The translations under genes and the position numbers were made by a program. The notes below the pieces were generated by a model, which saw only the letters and a program-made list of their open reading frames with translations, was not told the origin of the DNA and searched no databases. DNA of 64,000 nt. It comes from Mucilaginibacter lappiensis. GTDB lineage: Bacteria > Bacteroidota > Bacteroidia > Sphingobacteriales > Sphingobacteriaceae. Positions 8,557 to 17,695 of the stretch are shown in pieces (the first letter of the stretch is position 1; each line of letters starts with the position of its first letter). The stretch is taken from positions 62,001 through 126,000 of the forward strand of contig NZ_FTMG01000005.1 of assembly GCF_900155965.1 (NCBI RefSeq), in the 5' to 3' direction.

Positions 8557-9314
8557 CCATAACATTTTTAGGAACCGGAACTTCACAGGGTGTACCTGTT
8601 ATAGCCTGCGGCTGTGAGGTATGTACATCAACAGATACCCGCGATAACCGCTTACGCACCTCCATTTTAATAGAGACTGAGGATAAAACCATAGTAGTTG
8701 ACTCCGGGCCCGATTTCAGGCATCAAATGCTGCGCGCCGGCGTAAAGCACCTGGATGCCATTGTATTTACCCACGAACATAAGGATCATATTGCCGGTAT
8801 GGACGATATCAGGGCGTTCAACTATAAACAAAACAGTCCGGTTGATATTTACGCTGATTTAAGGGTACAAAAAGCACTGGTACGCGAGTTTCCTTACGTT
8901 TTTGACGGAACTGGGTACCCTGGCATACCTCAGGTAGTGGTACACCCGATTGACCTTCGTCCCTTTCCAATCGGCCATACCATATTTATCCCCATTGAGG
9001 TTTTACATTACAAACTGCCCATATTAGGTTTCAGAATAAAGGATTTTACTTATATCACTGATGCCAAAACAATACCAGGAACGGAAAAAGAAAAGATAAA
9101 AGGAACAAAAATCCTGGTGATTAACGCCTTGCAAAAGCTAAGCCATATATCTCATTTCACCCTTGATGAGGCCATCAATTTTGCAAATGAAATAGGTGCC
9201 GAAAAAACCTATCTTACACATATCAGCCATCGTTTAGGTACTCATTTCGACGTTTCAAAAGAACTACCGGAGAATATTGAACTGGCTTATGATGGCCTGA
9301 AACTCATTATCTGA
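8553..9314 (+). CDS. MBL-fold metal-dependent hydrolase (PhnP-like)
   Basis: 253 residues, GTG start inside the stop of the preceding gene. The THEHKDHIAGMDD block is the HxHxDH metal-binding motif; the N-terminal GTGTSQGVPVIACGCEVC is typical of the PhnP/cyclic-phosphodiesterase branch, where clustered cysteines bind a structural zinc. Later metal ligands include the Asp in YITDAKT and the final HISHRLG. Substrate unknown: family members cleave cyclic phosphodiesters, but there is no phn operon here. Confidence 0.85.
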   Translation: MTITFLGTGTSQGVPVIACGCEVCTSTDTRDNRLRTSILIETEDKTIVVDSGPDFRHQMLRAGVKHLDAIVFTHEHKDHIAGMDDIRAFNYKQNSPVDIYADLRVQKALVREFPYVFDGTGYPGIPQVVVHPIDLRPFPIGHTIFIPIEVLHYKLPILGFRIKDFTYITDAKTIPGTEKEKIKGTKILVINALQKLSHISHFTLDEAINFANEIGAEKTYLTHISHRLGTHFDVSKELPENIELAYDGLKLII

Positions 9315-9459
9315 GCAAGTGTGTTAACAACGCTGGTGTTTAACATTTTACTACAAATAAGTAGAAAATAAGACAATTTTCGCACAAAAAAAAACAATAT
9401 TTGCAGGCATCCGTTTGCGTACATAATATGTACTTATTCGGATAGCAAGCCCCTATTAG

Positions 9460-9882
9460 ATGGAATATATTGTTTACGTAAGCACGGCCAAAAGGCTGAT
9501 GACTGAAGACGAGCTTTTAGAGTTACTTACTATCGCACGCACCAAAAATAAAAAGTACAACGTTACAGGCATGTTGCTGTATTGTCAGGGTACGTTTATG
9601 CAGGTTCTGGAGGGCGAAAAAGGTTCCATTGAACTGATTTACAAGGTTATTGAACTAGATATCAGACACAAAAACATCATTAAACTGGCTTCCGGAATTA
9701 TCGAAAAAAGAAACTTTCCGGATTGGTCAATGGGTTTTGCCTCTATAAATTCAGAAACGCTACAGGAAATTGAAGGATTTCTCAGTTCGCCTGACTTAAA
9801 CTTGAATGGCAATCCCGAACATATTACTGTTAATATGCTTAAAACCTTTGTTGATAACAATAAATTATATATTTCTTTTTAA
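9460..9882 (+). CDS. stand-alone BLUF blue-light sensor
   Basis: 140 residues, a single BLUF domain that binds FAD. All photocycle residues are present with exact family spacing: Tyr6, Asn30, Gln48, Trp89 and Met91 (equivalent to AppA Tyr21, Asn45, Gln63, Trp104, Met106). Recognisable blocks are NVTGMLLY, FMQVLEG and FPDWSMGF. About 35 residues follow the domain with no effector domain, so it must signal through a partner protein. No obvious partner is adjacent: upstream is the MBL hydrolase, downstream a convergent lipoprotein gene. Confidence 0.93.
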   Translation: MEYIVYVSTAKRLMTEDELLELLTIARTKNKKYNVTGMLLYCQGTFMQVLEGEKGSIELIYKVIELDIRHKNIIKLASGIIEKRNFPDWSMGFASINSETLQEIEGFLSSPDLNLNGNPEHITVNMLKTFVDNNKLYISF

Positions 9883-10058
9883 CCTCCGCTTTTATAATAA
9901 TTGCCCCTTTTGCGATGTATTATTAACGGTAAAACAATAAGTGCTAGCTAATGTTTTATTAAAACAGCTTATTTTTTAATTATAACTTAACAAACACTGC
10001 TTGCAAATTTATAATTAGTTATTTACTTTATCAAAAATTAATAAAATTTACAATTTGA

Positions 10059-10523
10059 TTATAGCTTAATAAAGCTCACCTTTTCTATAGCACCTTTATA
10101 TTTATTTAAGTGCCCGGTATTACGAACATTAATTTTACCTTTTATAGTAATGAATCGTTTATTGATCTGGGTAAATGTTCCATTATTGTATTCAAACAAG
10201 CCTACCCGTGTACCGGTTAAGTATAATGGGCATTCCTGGCTAAAATCAACCCAAAGCGCCTTTTTTAAGGAATGATCGGCAAAGAGGCTATCGTTTAATA
10301 AGGCTGATTGCTCAACACCCTCTACATATTTCCCGGTAACCTCCACGTACTGACCATTATAATTTTTAAGATGATTAACCAATTCTGTAAATGCAATCTT
10401 CTTAAAATCTATTCCATCATTACAATTGCTCTCAAAAACTTTAGGCTGCTTGCTGCATGACAGCAATAATATCGGAAGTATGGCAGGAAAGAACAGCTTG
10501 TTTATTTTACCAGATACCATCAC
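10059..10523 (-). CDS. small lipoprotein, possibly OB-fold
   Basis: 154 residues. N-terminal hydrophobic stretch ending in the lipobox LLLSC, so a lipid-anchored envelope protein. The rest is beta-rich; the pattern NGQYVEVTGKYVEG, later GTRVGLF and RFITIKGKINVRNTGHLNKYKG, resembles small OB-fold lipoproteins of Bacteroidota. No catalytic motif. It is divergent from the esterase gene at 10704. Confidence 0.7.
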   Translation of the reverse strand: MMVSGKINKLFFPAILPILLLSCSKQPKVFESNCNDGIDFKKIAFTELVNHLKNYNGQYVEVTGKYVEGVEQSALLNDSLFADHSLKKALWVDFSQECPLYLTGTRVGLFEYNNGTFTQINKRFITIKGKINVRNTGHLNKYKGAIEKVSFIKL

Positions 10524-10703
10524 ATCAAAAAAAATCAGTTTTATGAATATAACGAAAACATTTTCAGTATAGTAGTGATATTCCTTACGTATCCTTATTA
10601 TTACACAACAAGTATGATTGGATAGAGATACTACAATCTGTGCTAAATGCTTTTATAATATTATAATTAAGCACTACATTTAGCTACCAATCATACCAAC
10701 TAT

Positions 10704-12284
10704 ATGAAACTGAAATTAATATTTATAGGGTTGTTGCTTTTTGCAACGACAGCAAAAGCACAGCAAAAAATCATCCAATTGTACCCCGGTGCGGCTCCGG
10801 GCTCCGAAAATTGGAACTGGACCGAAGGTGAAAGTGAAAATAAGGCGTATAATGTTAAGTTGGTTTACAATGTAGTACACCCTTCTATGGAAGTATTTTT
10901 GCCCGATCCCACTATTGCCACAGGCACGGCAGTTGTTATTTGTCCGGGTGGTGGTTTCGAGGTATTATCTATCAATAGCGAAGGCAATGAGGTAGCCAAA
11001 TGGCTTAACCAGCATGGCATTGCCGCCTTTGTATTAAAATACAGACTGACACAAAGCCTCACTGACGACCCGATGAAAGAACTTGCTACCAACATGGCTA
11101 AAAAGGATTTTGAGCAAAAAATAAGTAAAATAATCCCTTTATGTATTGCTGATGCCAGGCAAGCCATCACTTACGTACGTGAGCATGCTGCTGAATATGG
11201 CCTGTCGCCATCACGCATAGGCATTATGGGTTTCTCGGCAGGAGGCACTTTGGCCGCGGCTTCGGCATATAAATACACACCTGCCAACCGCCCCGATTTT
11301 GTGGCACCAATCTACCCATATTTTCCTGCCGTCCTGCAATCCGCCATCCCTGCAGATGCACCGCCTATGTTCCTGACCGCGGCAACTGACGATGATCTGA
11401 ACCTCGCTCCACATAGTGTTGACCTGTATTCTAAATGGCTCGCTTCAAAACACAGCGCTGAACTGCATTTATATGCACAGGGAAGCCATGGCTTTGGGAT
11501 GCGTAAACAAAATATCCCTACAGATACCTGGATAGAACGCTTTCACGACTGGCTGGGCCTTAGGGGCTTTTTAAAACCGATAGATCCCAAGGCGAAATCG
11601 CCGCAGGAAAAACAAGAACAGGCAGAGATCAATCGTAAAAAATATGATGAACAGCTGCATAAAGACTGGGCCAACATTAAACGTTATGCTGCCGATAATG
11701 ATAAAGTAATTGCACTGGAACCTAACCCGAAAAGTGTAGTTTACATGGGCGACTCCATCACCGATTTCTGGATCAATAACGACCCGTCTTTTTTTGCAGG
11801 TAAATCTTATTATAACCGTGGTATCAGCGGTCAAACTACTACCCAGATGCTGGTGCGTTTCCGCGATGATGTGATCAATTTAAAACCCGGCGTGGTAGTG
11901 ATACTGGCAGGAATTAATGATATTGCCGAAAACAATGGCCCCATCAAACTGGAAGATGTTTTTGGCAATATACAATCCATGGCTTTGCTGGCTAGAGCAG
12001 CCGGTATCAAAGTTGTTCTATCATCGGTATTGCCTGCATTTAATTTCCCCTGGCGCCCGGGGATGGAACCTGCCGAAAAAGTGGTACGCCTGAATACCAT
12101 GATCAAAGATTTTGCTGATAAAAATCACCTGGTTTACCTGGATTATTTTTCAGCCATGGTCGATGAACGCAAAGGTTTACCCAAAACATTATCAGGTGAT
12201 GGCGTACATCCCAATCTGGCCGGTTACAAAGTCATGGAACCACTGGTAGAAAAGGCCATTACTGAAGCTTTAAAACGCAAGTAG
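10704..12284 (+). CDS. secreted two-domain esterase: alpha/beta hydrolase fused to SGNH hydrolase
   Basis: 526 residues with a signal peptide ending TAKAQ. Domain 1 (about 30-290) is an alpha/beta hydrolase of the BD-FAE/acetyl-xylan-esterase type: nucleophile Ser178 in GFSAGG, a TDDDLN acid region near 228, and His262 in GSHGFG. Domain 2 (about 320-526) is an SGNH/GDSL hydrolase: Ser351 in GDSITDF, Asn405 in AGIND, and Asp499 and His502 in GDGVHPN. Both active sites look intact. Such pairs remove acetyl or other acyl groups from plant polysaccharides. A GH78 gene lies 24 kb away but no carbohydrate locus adjoins. A GGTTACCTC/GAGGTAACC hairpin follows the stop. Confidence 0.88.
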   Translation: MKLKLIFIGLLLFATTAKAQQKIIQLYPGAAPGSENWNWTEGESENKAYNVKLVYNVVHPSMEVFLPDPTIATGTAVVICPGGGFEVLSINSEGNEVAKWLNQHGIAAFVLKYRLTQSLTDDPMKELATNMAKKDFEQKISKIIPLCIADARQAITYVREHAAEYGLSPSRIGIMGFSAGGTLAAASAYKYTPANRPDFVAPIYPYFPAVLQSAIPADAPPMFLTAATDDDLNLAPHSVDLYSKWLASKHSAELHLYAQGSHGFGMRKQNIPTDTWIERFHDWLGLRGFLKPIDPKAKSPQEKQEQAEINRKKYDEQLHKDWANIKRYAADNDKVIALEPNPKSVVYMGDSITDFWINNDPSFFAGKSYYNRGISGQTTTQMLVRFRDDVINLKPGVVVILAGINDIAENNGPIKLEDVFGNIQSMALLARAAGIKVVLSSVLPAFNFPWRPGMEPAEKVVRLNTMIKDFADKNHLVYLDYFSAMVDERKGLPKTLSGDGVHPNLAGYKVMEPLVEKAITEALKRK

Positions 12285-12293
12285 AAAGATAAC

Positions 12294-12327
12294 GGTTACC
12301 TCTCTTCTTGCTGGGAGGGAGGTAACC
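12294..12327 (+). terminator. hairpin after the esterase gene
   Basis: GGTTACCTC (12294-12302) pairs with GAGGTAACC (12319-12327). No T-run follows, so termination is uncertain. Confidence 0.4.
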
Positions 12328-12364
12328 TTAACCCAATCTTATCAAAACGATAACGCTATTTATA

Positions 12365-12372
12365 TAAATTTG
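12365..12372 (+). promoter_or_regulatory. -7 promoter box TAAATTTG
   Basis: TAnnTTTG match 15 bases before the ATG at 12388. It supports that ATG over the TTG at 12370, which lies inside the box. Confidence 0.5.
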
Positions 12373-12387
12373 CACATATCGTTTCGT

Positions 12388-13656
12388 ATGAAAAAACTCA
12401 TCCTATTCATTGCAGCACTTTTGCAAGCTATAATCGCATTTAGTCAGGCAGATACCGTTCAGAAAATTACCACTGGTCGTAAAAACAGTGCCAAACAACA
12501 AAACAAGCCGTACGTCATCCTTATTTCGGCAGATGGTTTCAGATATGATTATGCTAAAAAATACCAGGCCACACACCTCCTTGCTTTAAGTAAGGAAGGA
12601 GTTAGAGCTATATCTATGATTCCGTCCTATCCGTCAGTTACTTTCCCTAATCATTATGCTTTGGTGAGTGGCCTATATCCTTCTCATTCGGGTTTGGTTA
12701 ATAACGCTTTTTATGATCGTGACCGGCATGATTCTTATTACATGGGGGCCAAAAACAAGGTAGCCGATGGTTCCTGGTATTATGGCTCCCCATTATGGGT
12801 GCTTGCAGAACAGCAGCGTATGCTTTCGGCCAGTTTTTACTGGGTAGCTTCAGAGGCGGCTATACAGAACATCCGCCCAACTTATTATTATACCTATAAT
12901 GAAAAGATAGATATTCATGATCGCATCGATGCCGTAGTTAAATGGTTAAAACTGCCACCGGCTGAGCGCCCCCACCTGATCACTTTTTACTTTCCGCAGG
13001 TTGATCACGCCGGACACATGTATGGCCCCGACGCACCAGAAACAGCCCGCGAAGTACATTTTGTAGATTCGGCAGTTAATGAACTGAATAAAGCGGTAAA
13101 AACCACAGGAATTAAAGCCAATTTCATTTTTGTATCAGACCACGGCATGACCAATGTAGACAAAGAACACCCCATCAGCATTCCCGCAGCTATTGATACC
13201 TCTAAATTTCTGGTTTCCGGCGATGGCATCCTGGTTGAGCTCTATGCCAAAAACAAAACCGATATCGATGCCACCTACAAACAACTAAAACAAGAAGCAG
13301 TTGATTACGACGTATATCTCAAAACCAATATCCCCACCAGGTTACACTACGGCCAGGCTGATGACTGGCACAATCGCATTGGCGATATATTGCTAATACC
13401 CCATTATCCTAAAGTGTTTAACTTATCCAAAAGAAAAATAAACCAGGGCTGGCACGGATACGATCCTACCCTGGTTAAGGATATGCACGCCACCTTCCTG
13501 GCCTGGGGCCCTGCATTTAAAAAGCATACCACTATTCCATCATTCGAAAACGTAGCGGTTTTTAACCTGGTAAAAAGTATATTAGGGCTTCAATATACCG
13601 GTAAGGTAGATGGCACCGATAAACTGGCGCATACCATTCTGATTAAAAAGAAATAA
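12388..13656 (+). CDS. secreted type I phosphodiesterase / nucleotide pyrophosphatase
   Basis: About 422 residues, signal peptide ending IAFSQ. Alkaline-phosphatase superfamily: ISADGFRYDY supplies the first metal Asp, SVTFPNHY the nucleophile Thr, VDHAGHMYGP and VSDHGM further Asp/His metal ligands, and a late His near QGWHGYDP. It hydrolyses phosphodiester or pyrophosphate bonds in the periplasm; the natural substrate is not shown. The ATG at 12388 is preferred because it begins the signal peptide and follows a -7 box. Confidence 0.88.
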   Translation: MKKLILFIAALLQAIIAFSQADTVQKITTGRKNSAKQQNKPYVILISADGFRYDYAKKYQATHLLALSKEGVRAISMIPSYPSVTFPNHYALVSGLYPSHSGLVNNAFYDRDRHDSYYMGAKNKVADGSWYYGSPLWVLAEQQRMLSASFYWVASEAAIQNIRPTYYYTYNEKIDIHDRIDAVVKWLKLPPAERPHLITFYFPQVDHAGHMYGPDAPETAREVHFVDSAVNELNKAVKTTGIKANFIFVSDHGMTNVDKEHPISIPAAIDTSKFLVSGDGILVELYAKNKTDIDATYKQLKQEAVDYDVYLKTNIPTRLHYGQADDWHNRIGDILLIPHYPKVFNLSKRKINQGWHGYDPTLVKDMHATFLAWGPAFKKHTTIPSFENVAVFNLVKSILGLQYTGKVDGTDKLAHTILIKKK

Positions 13657-13674
13657 AAATAGCACTTGCTACGC

Positions 13675-14520
13675 ATGACTAATATTTACATACCCGAAGC
13701 TACCGAAAACCAAAGCAGGATCACTGCGGGTAATATTTCGTTTGTACATTACCAGGAACAGGATAGTCTGCAAAATAGCCGGGTAGTATTTAACTGTTAT
13801 GCCATCAGCTTTGTGATCAATGGTGAAAAGGCCATTTATCGCCCGTCTGATAACACCGTAGTAGCCACAGGCGAGGGTATAGTAATACCTCAGGGCAACT
13901 CCATTATGGCCGAGCATACCCTTAACGAACATCAGTATAGCAGCATCCTGGTGTTTTTCCCGGTGAGTGTGGCTACTGCTTTTTTAAATAAACATCAACT
14001 CAATACCAAAGCTTCCGCCACACCGGATTATATCAAGTTCAGGCAAACCAGTTATTTGGCCGGTTATATTAAAAGTTTGCAGGCCTTGATACACGAGGAG
14101 CAAAACTTGCCTTATGAATTGGCAGTGAACAAAGTAGAAGAGCTATTACTGGTTTTACTGCAAAGCCACCGGTCGCAATTGATCGCTTTGTTACAAAGCA
14201 ATGCACCCTCACCCGCCCAGTTGTTAAAAAATGTAGTGGAGAACAATCTTTTCAATAACCTTACCCTCGGAGAACTGGCGTTTCTGGCCCATAAAAGCCT
14301 GGCATCATTTAAACGCGACTTTGAAAAAGCGTACCAGATTGCTCCAGGCAGATACATTCGTGAACGCAAACTGGAAGTAGCCCGGCAGGAATTATCGCAA
14401 GGAAAAAATGCCACATCTTTATATCTCGATCTGGGTTATGATAACCTGTCGAACTTTTCATCAGCCTTTAAAAAGAAATTCGGCGTGAGCCCCAAGCAAT
14501 ACCAGCTTAGCGCGCAATAA
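13675..14520 (+). CDS. AraC-family transcription regulator
   Basis: About 281 residues. N-terminal cupin-like sensor region, then two helix-turn-helix units in the last 100 residues: LTLGELAFLAHKSLASFKRDF and the second ending YDNLSNFSSAFKKKFGVSPKQYQ, the usual AraC C-terminus. The ATG at 13675 is preferred to the TTG at 13666. It follows the phosphodiesterase by 18 bases and may be cotranscribed with it. A close relative by architecture is encoded at 45222. Target unknown. Confidence 0.85.
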   Translation: MTNIYIPEATENQSRITAGNISFVHYQEQDSLQNSRVVFNCYAISFVINGEKAIYRPSDNTVVATGEGIVIPQGNSIMAEHTLNEHQYSSILVFFPVSVATAFLNKHQLNTKASATPDYIKFRQTSYLAGYIKSLQALIHEEQNLPYELAVNKVEELLLVLLQSHRSQLIALLQSNAPSPAQLLKNVVENNLFNNLTLGELAFLAHKSLASFKRDFEKAYQIAPGRYIRERKLEVARQELSQGKNATSLYLDLGYDNLSNFSSAFKKKFGVSPKQYQLSAQ

Positions 14521-14530
14521 AAATATTACG

Positions 14531-14610
14531 AGAGACACATGTAATGTGTCTCTACAACGCAACCTGAACGTAAAGACGCTTTACATGCGTCTCATTTTAT
14601 GAGCTTTTTT
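14531..14610. repeat. cluster of short hairpins after the AraC gene
   Basis: AGAGACACAT (14531-14540) and ATGTGTCTCT (14544-14553) are perfect inverted copies; AGACGC (14574-14579) pairs with GCGTCT (14587-14592); then CTCA/TGAG with six T ends at 14610. The last hairpin can terminate transcription. The GAGACxCA / TGxGTCTC type is a dispersed repeat I recall from many Bacteroidota genomes. Confidence 0.5.
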
Positions 14611-14692
14611 CAATAGTTTTTGAGCCTGCAACAATAACAGCAGAGCCTTAAAAAGCTGCATTTTTGGGTAAATAAATATTATCCAAAAGATC

Positions 14693-15235
14693 ATGAAAAC
14701 ATTCATCTTATTTGTGCTGGCTGTAAGCCTTGGTTCCGTTGTAAATGCACAAACTTTTACCCTTAAAAGCAAAGACCTGGGTGGCCAGTTCACCAACGAG
14801 TTTACTTCCAATACCTTTGGCTGCAGCGGTGGCAACAAATCTCCTCAACTGGAATGGCAAAACGCACCGCCGGGCACACAAAGCTTTGCCGTAACCATTT
14901 ATGACCCGCAGGCGCCTACCGGCAGCGGTTGGTGGCACTGGGTTATTTTTGATATTCCGGCGGACGTGCACGAACTTAAACAGGGAGCAGGCAGCCTATC
15001 GGCAGGAATAGCACCAACGGGTAGTATCCAGGGACTTACCGATTTTGGTGTTCCCGGTTACGGAGGCCCCTGCCCACCAGAAAATGACGCGGCCCATGGC
15101 TATGTAATTACAGTTTATGCGCTAAAATCAGCTAAACTTGCTCTTGATAATAAAGTCTCGGCGGCCTTAACCGGTTTTATGCTTAACCAGAATGTGATAG
15201 CCAAAGCATCATTGGTGGTATATTATAAAAGATAA
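14693..15235 (+). CDS. secreted YbhB/YbcL-type PEBP-like protein
   Basis: 180 residues with signal peptide ending VVNAQ. The phosphatidylethanolamine-binding-protein fold is indicated by KSPQLEWQNAPPGTQSFAVTIYDPQAP, WWHWVIFDIP and GYGGPCPPE, which form the anion-binding pocket. Bacterial members are often annotated Raf-kinase-inhibitor-like, but their real role is unknown. Single gene. Confidence 0.88.
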   Translation: MKTFILFVLAVSLGSVVNAQTFTLKSKDLGGQFTNEFTSNTFGCSGGNKSPQLEWQNAPPGTQSFAVTIYDPQAPTGSGWWHWVIFDIPADVHELKQGAGSLSAGIAPTGSIQGLTDFGVPGYGGPCPPENDAAHGYVITVYALKSAKLALDNKVSAALTGFMLNQNVIAKASLVVYYKR

Positions 15236-15365
15236 TACAAACCTAACTTGTTACATCTGCCCTTTATTTGGGGGTGGATGTAATTTTGTACATACATAAT
15301 CGGATTGGCTATTTTTAATTAGCTAAATATTTTGTTATTTGTAATAGCTTAAAATCCCACCGGTT

Positions 15366-16991
15366 ATGCACAGAAGAAACTTCCTGAAAACAGGCTCATT
15401 AGCAGGTTTAACAATATCAACTTTGGTTGCAGCGTCATGCAGTCAGCCGGCCGAAGAGAAAAAGATCGATGAGGCTGCCAACAACAAGGACGACCTCTTT
15501 GAACTATCGGAAGTTACCATCTCCTATCTGCAGCAAAAAATGCAGGCCAAAGAGTATACCTCGCGCCTCATTACCGAACTTTACCTGAAACGTATTGATA
15601 AAATAGACAAGAATGGGCCAAAGCTCAACGCTGTCATCGAACTTAATAAAGATGCACTCAACATGGCTGACGCTATGGATAAAGAACGCGCACAAGGCAA
15701 AGTACGCGGCCCTTTGCATGGCATACCCGTGCTCATCAAAGACAATATTAATACCGCCGACAATATGCACACCACTGCGGGAGCGCTGGCACTGGCTGAT
15801 AACTTTGCCAAACAGGACGCTTTCATTGTGCACAAACTGCGCGAAGCAGGTGCGGTGATACTGGGCAAAACCAATTTAAGCGAATGGGCCAACTTCCGCT
15901 CAACGCACTCTACCAGTGCATGGAGCAGCAGGGGTGGCCAAACCAAATGCCCATATATATTGGATCGAAACCCGAGTGGGTCAAGTGCAGGCTCAGGATC
16001 GGCAACAGCTGCCAATTTGTGCACTGTGGCTATCGGTACCGAGACTGATGGGTCTATCGTATCGCCATCGTCGGTAAACGGCCTAGTGGGCATTAAACCC
16101 ACCGTAGGTTTGTGGAGTCGTTCGGGCATCATCCCCATATCCAAAACACAGGATACCGCCGGCCCCATGACCCGAACGGTTAAGGATGCCGCCATCGTTT
16201 TAGGCATACTTGCCGGTATTGACCCACAGGACAGCTACACCCTTGCCAGTAAAGGAAAAGCAGCGGTAGACTATACCAAATTTTTGGATGCAAACGGATT
16301 GAAAGACAAACGACTAGGGGTAGAGAAATCGGCATTGGAGGGTAACGCGGCCGTGGTGGCTTTATTGAACGATGCGCTCAACACCCTGAAAAACAAAGGT
16401 GCCATCATTGTTGAAGTAGAACTGAACAAAGTGCTGAAAGATATCAGCCGGGGTGAGTTTACCGTATTGCTGTATGAATTTAAAGATGGCGTTAATAAAT
16501 ACCTGAGCACAGCCAACAGTAAAATGAAAACGCTGGCCGATGTTATCGCTTTCAATAAGCAGAACGAAGCCAAGGCCATGCCCTTTTTTAAACAGGAAAC
16601 GTTGGAAATTGCGCAAAGCAAAGGCGACCTGAATAGCAAAGAGTACCTGGAGGCCTTGAAACAAACCAGCGACGGTACCCGCAAAGCCATAGACAAAATA
16701 CTCACAGATAACAAACTGGATGCCATCATTGGCCCAACCAACGGGCCTTCTATTTGCATTGACCTCATCAATGGCGATTATGATAACGGTTTTTCATTCT
16801 CAGGGCCTGCTGCTAAAGCCGGTTATCCACATATCACCGTACCTATGGGTAAGGTACATGAATTGCCGGTGGGGCTGTCGTTTTTTAGTACCGCTTATAA
16901 AGAGGCCGACATCATTACGCTGGCCTATGCCTATGAACAGGCCTCGAAAAAAAGGGCCGAGCCTGTCTTTAAGACAGACTTGTTTGCTTAA
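15366..16991 (+). CDS. secreted amidase (amidase-signature family)
   Basis: 541 residues. The N-terminus MHRRNFLKTGSLAGL has a twin-arginine-like signal (RRNFLK) and then AASC, a possible lipobox, so a Tat-exported, perhaps lipid-anchored protein. The Ser-cisSer-Lys catalytic set is visible: Lys125 in LIKDNIN, Ser207 in SGSSAGSG and Ser230 in TETDGSIV. It hydrolyses carboxamides; substrate unknown. An AraC-type gene starts 10 bases after its stop and may control it or share its transcript. Confidence 0.88.
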   Translation: MHRRNFLKTGSLAGLTISTLVAASCSQPAEEKKIDEAANNKDDLFELSEVTISYLQQKMQAKEYTSRLITELYLKRIDKIDKNGPKLNAVIELNKDALNMADAMDKERAQGKVRGPLHGIPVLIKDNINTADNMHTTAGALALADNFAKQDAFIVHKLREAGAVILGKTNLSEWANFRSTHSTSAWSSRGGQTKCPYILDRNPSGSSAGSGSATAANLCTVAIGTETDGSIVSPSSVNGLVGIKPTVGLWSRSGIIPISKTQDTAGPMTRTVKDAAIVLGILAGIDPQDSYTLASKGKAAVDYTKFLDANGLKDKRLGVEKSALEGNAAVVALLNDALNTLKNKGAIIVEVELNKVLKDISRGEFTVLLYEFKDGVNKYLSTANSKMKTLADVIAFNKQNEAKAMPFFKQETLEIAQSKGDLNSKEYLEALKQTSDGTRKAIDKILTDNKLDAIIGPTNGPSICIDLINGDYDNGFSFSGPAAKAGYPHITVPMGKVHELPVGLSFFSTAYKEADIITLAYAYEQASKKRAEPVFKTDLFA

Positions 16992-17001
16992 CTTTGGTAT
17001 C

Positions 17002-17406
17002 ATGGCAACAACACCCATTCCTAAAAAGATACTGGCCAGGCAGCACGAAATAACCGGCGACTTTTTGAAAGCCGTTGATCAGCATCTGGATGACCTGTTG
17101 CAACATAAGGTAATGGATATGATGGAAATCCGCGACTTTGCCGATCAATTGCACATCCACCCTACCCATTTAAGCAATACTATCAAGTTAACCACGGGCC
17201 GTGCCCCTTGCTTTTTTTTTGAAGAAAAGATCATGCGGATAGCTAAAAAGATACTTGAGAGCAGCACTGCACCCGTTGCCGAAATTGCCGCCCAGCTTAC
17301 TTTTGATCCATCTAATTTCACCAAATTTTTTAAGCGTTTTGAGGGAGTTACACCCAAACAGTACCGTGAAGGGATATTGATCAAACAATATGAACAGGTG
17401 GACTAG
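17002..17406 (+). CDS. short AraC-type DNA-binding protein, HTH only
   Basis: 134 residues from the ATG at 17002; the longer upstream frame lies within the amidase gene. It is almost entirely an AraC double helix-turn-helix: EIRDFADQLHIHPTHLSNTI, then VAEIAAQLTFDPSNFTKFFKRFEGVTPKQYRE. There is no sensor domain, so its activity would be set by amount or by a partner. A repeat array at 17591-17650 upstream of the next gene, with 20-base period, is a plausible target. Confidence 0.82.
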   Translation: MATTPIPKKILARQHEITGDFLKAVDQHLDDLLQHKVMDMMEIRDFADQLHIHPTHLSNTIKLTTGRAPCFFFEEKIMRIAKKILESSTAPVAEIAAQLTFDPSNFTKFFKRFEGVTPKQYREGILIKQYEQVD

Positions 17407-17436
17407 AAGGTGTCATGGAGCATCTATATAAAAATA

Positions 17437-17521
17437 TGTCATTGCAAGCGCAGCGTGGCAATCTCATCGCGTTCTCATGGATAGGAATAGCTACGAGATT
17501 GCTTCGTGCCTCGCAATGACA
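17437..17521. repeat. dispersed inverted-repeat element with TGTCATTGC ends
   Basis: The 85-base block begins TGTCATTGC and ends GCAATGACA; its two halves (GCAATCTC ... GAGATTGC) continue the inverted symmetry with mismatches. It sits between the AraC and SDR genes. Similar palindromes are scattered in many Bacteroidota genomes, from memory. Function unknown. Confidence 0.55.
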
Positions 17522-17590
17522 TAAGGGAGTCAGTGTGTCATGGTGAGCCCGTCGAACCATGGTGGACAGGCCTTTTTACACCACGAAATG

Positions 17591-17650
17591 AGTACCATTT
17601 AATCTGAAACAGTTACCATTTAAACTGAAGTAGTCACCATAATTACCATA
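17591..17650. promoter_or_regulatory. 20-bp direct repeat array upstream of the SDR gene, candidate operator
   Basis: Two units of 20 bases (17591-17610 and 17611-17630) share ACCATTTAAnCTGAA; a third, weaker unit with two ACCAT cores follows at 17631-17650. The period is about two helix turns, which fits AraC-type proteins bound side by side. It lies 46-105 bases before the SDR start, and a short AraC gene is immediately upstream. Confidence 0.5.
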
Positions 17651-17695
17651 CTATTTAACTGCAACTTTGTATCATAAACTTTAAACAAAAATAAA

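Noticed and set aside
15581..16207. 208-residue minus-strand frame inside the amidase gene
   Set aside because: Ser/Leu-rich antisense shadow; the plus strand has all catalytic amidase residues.
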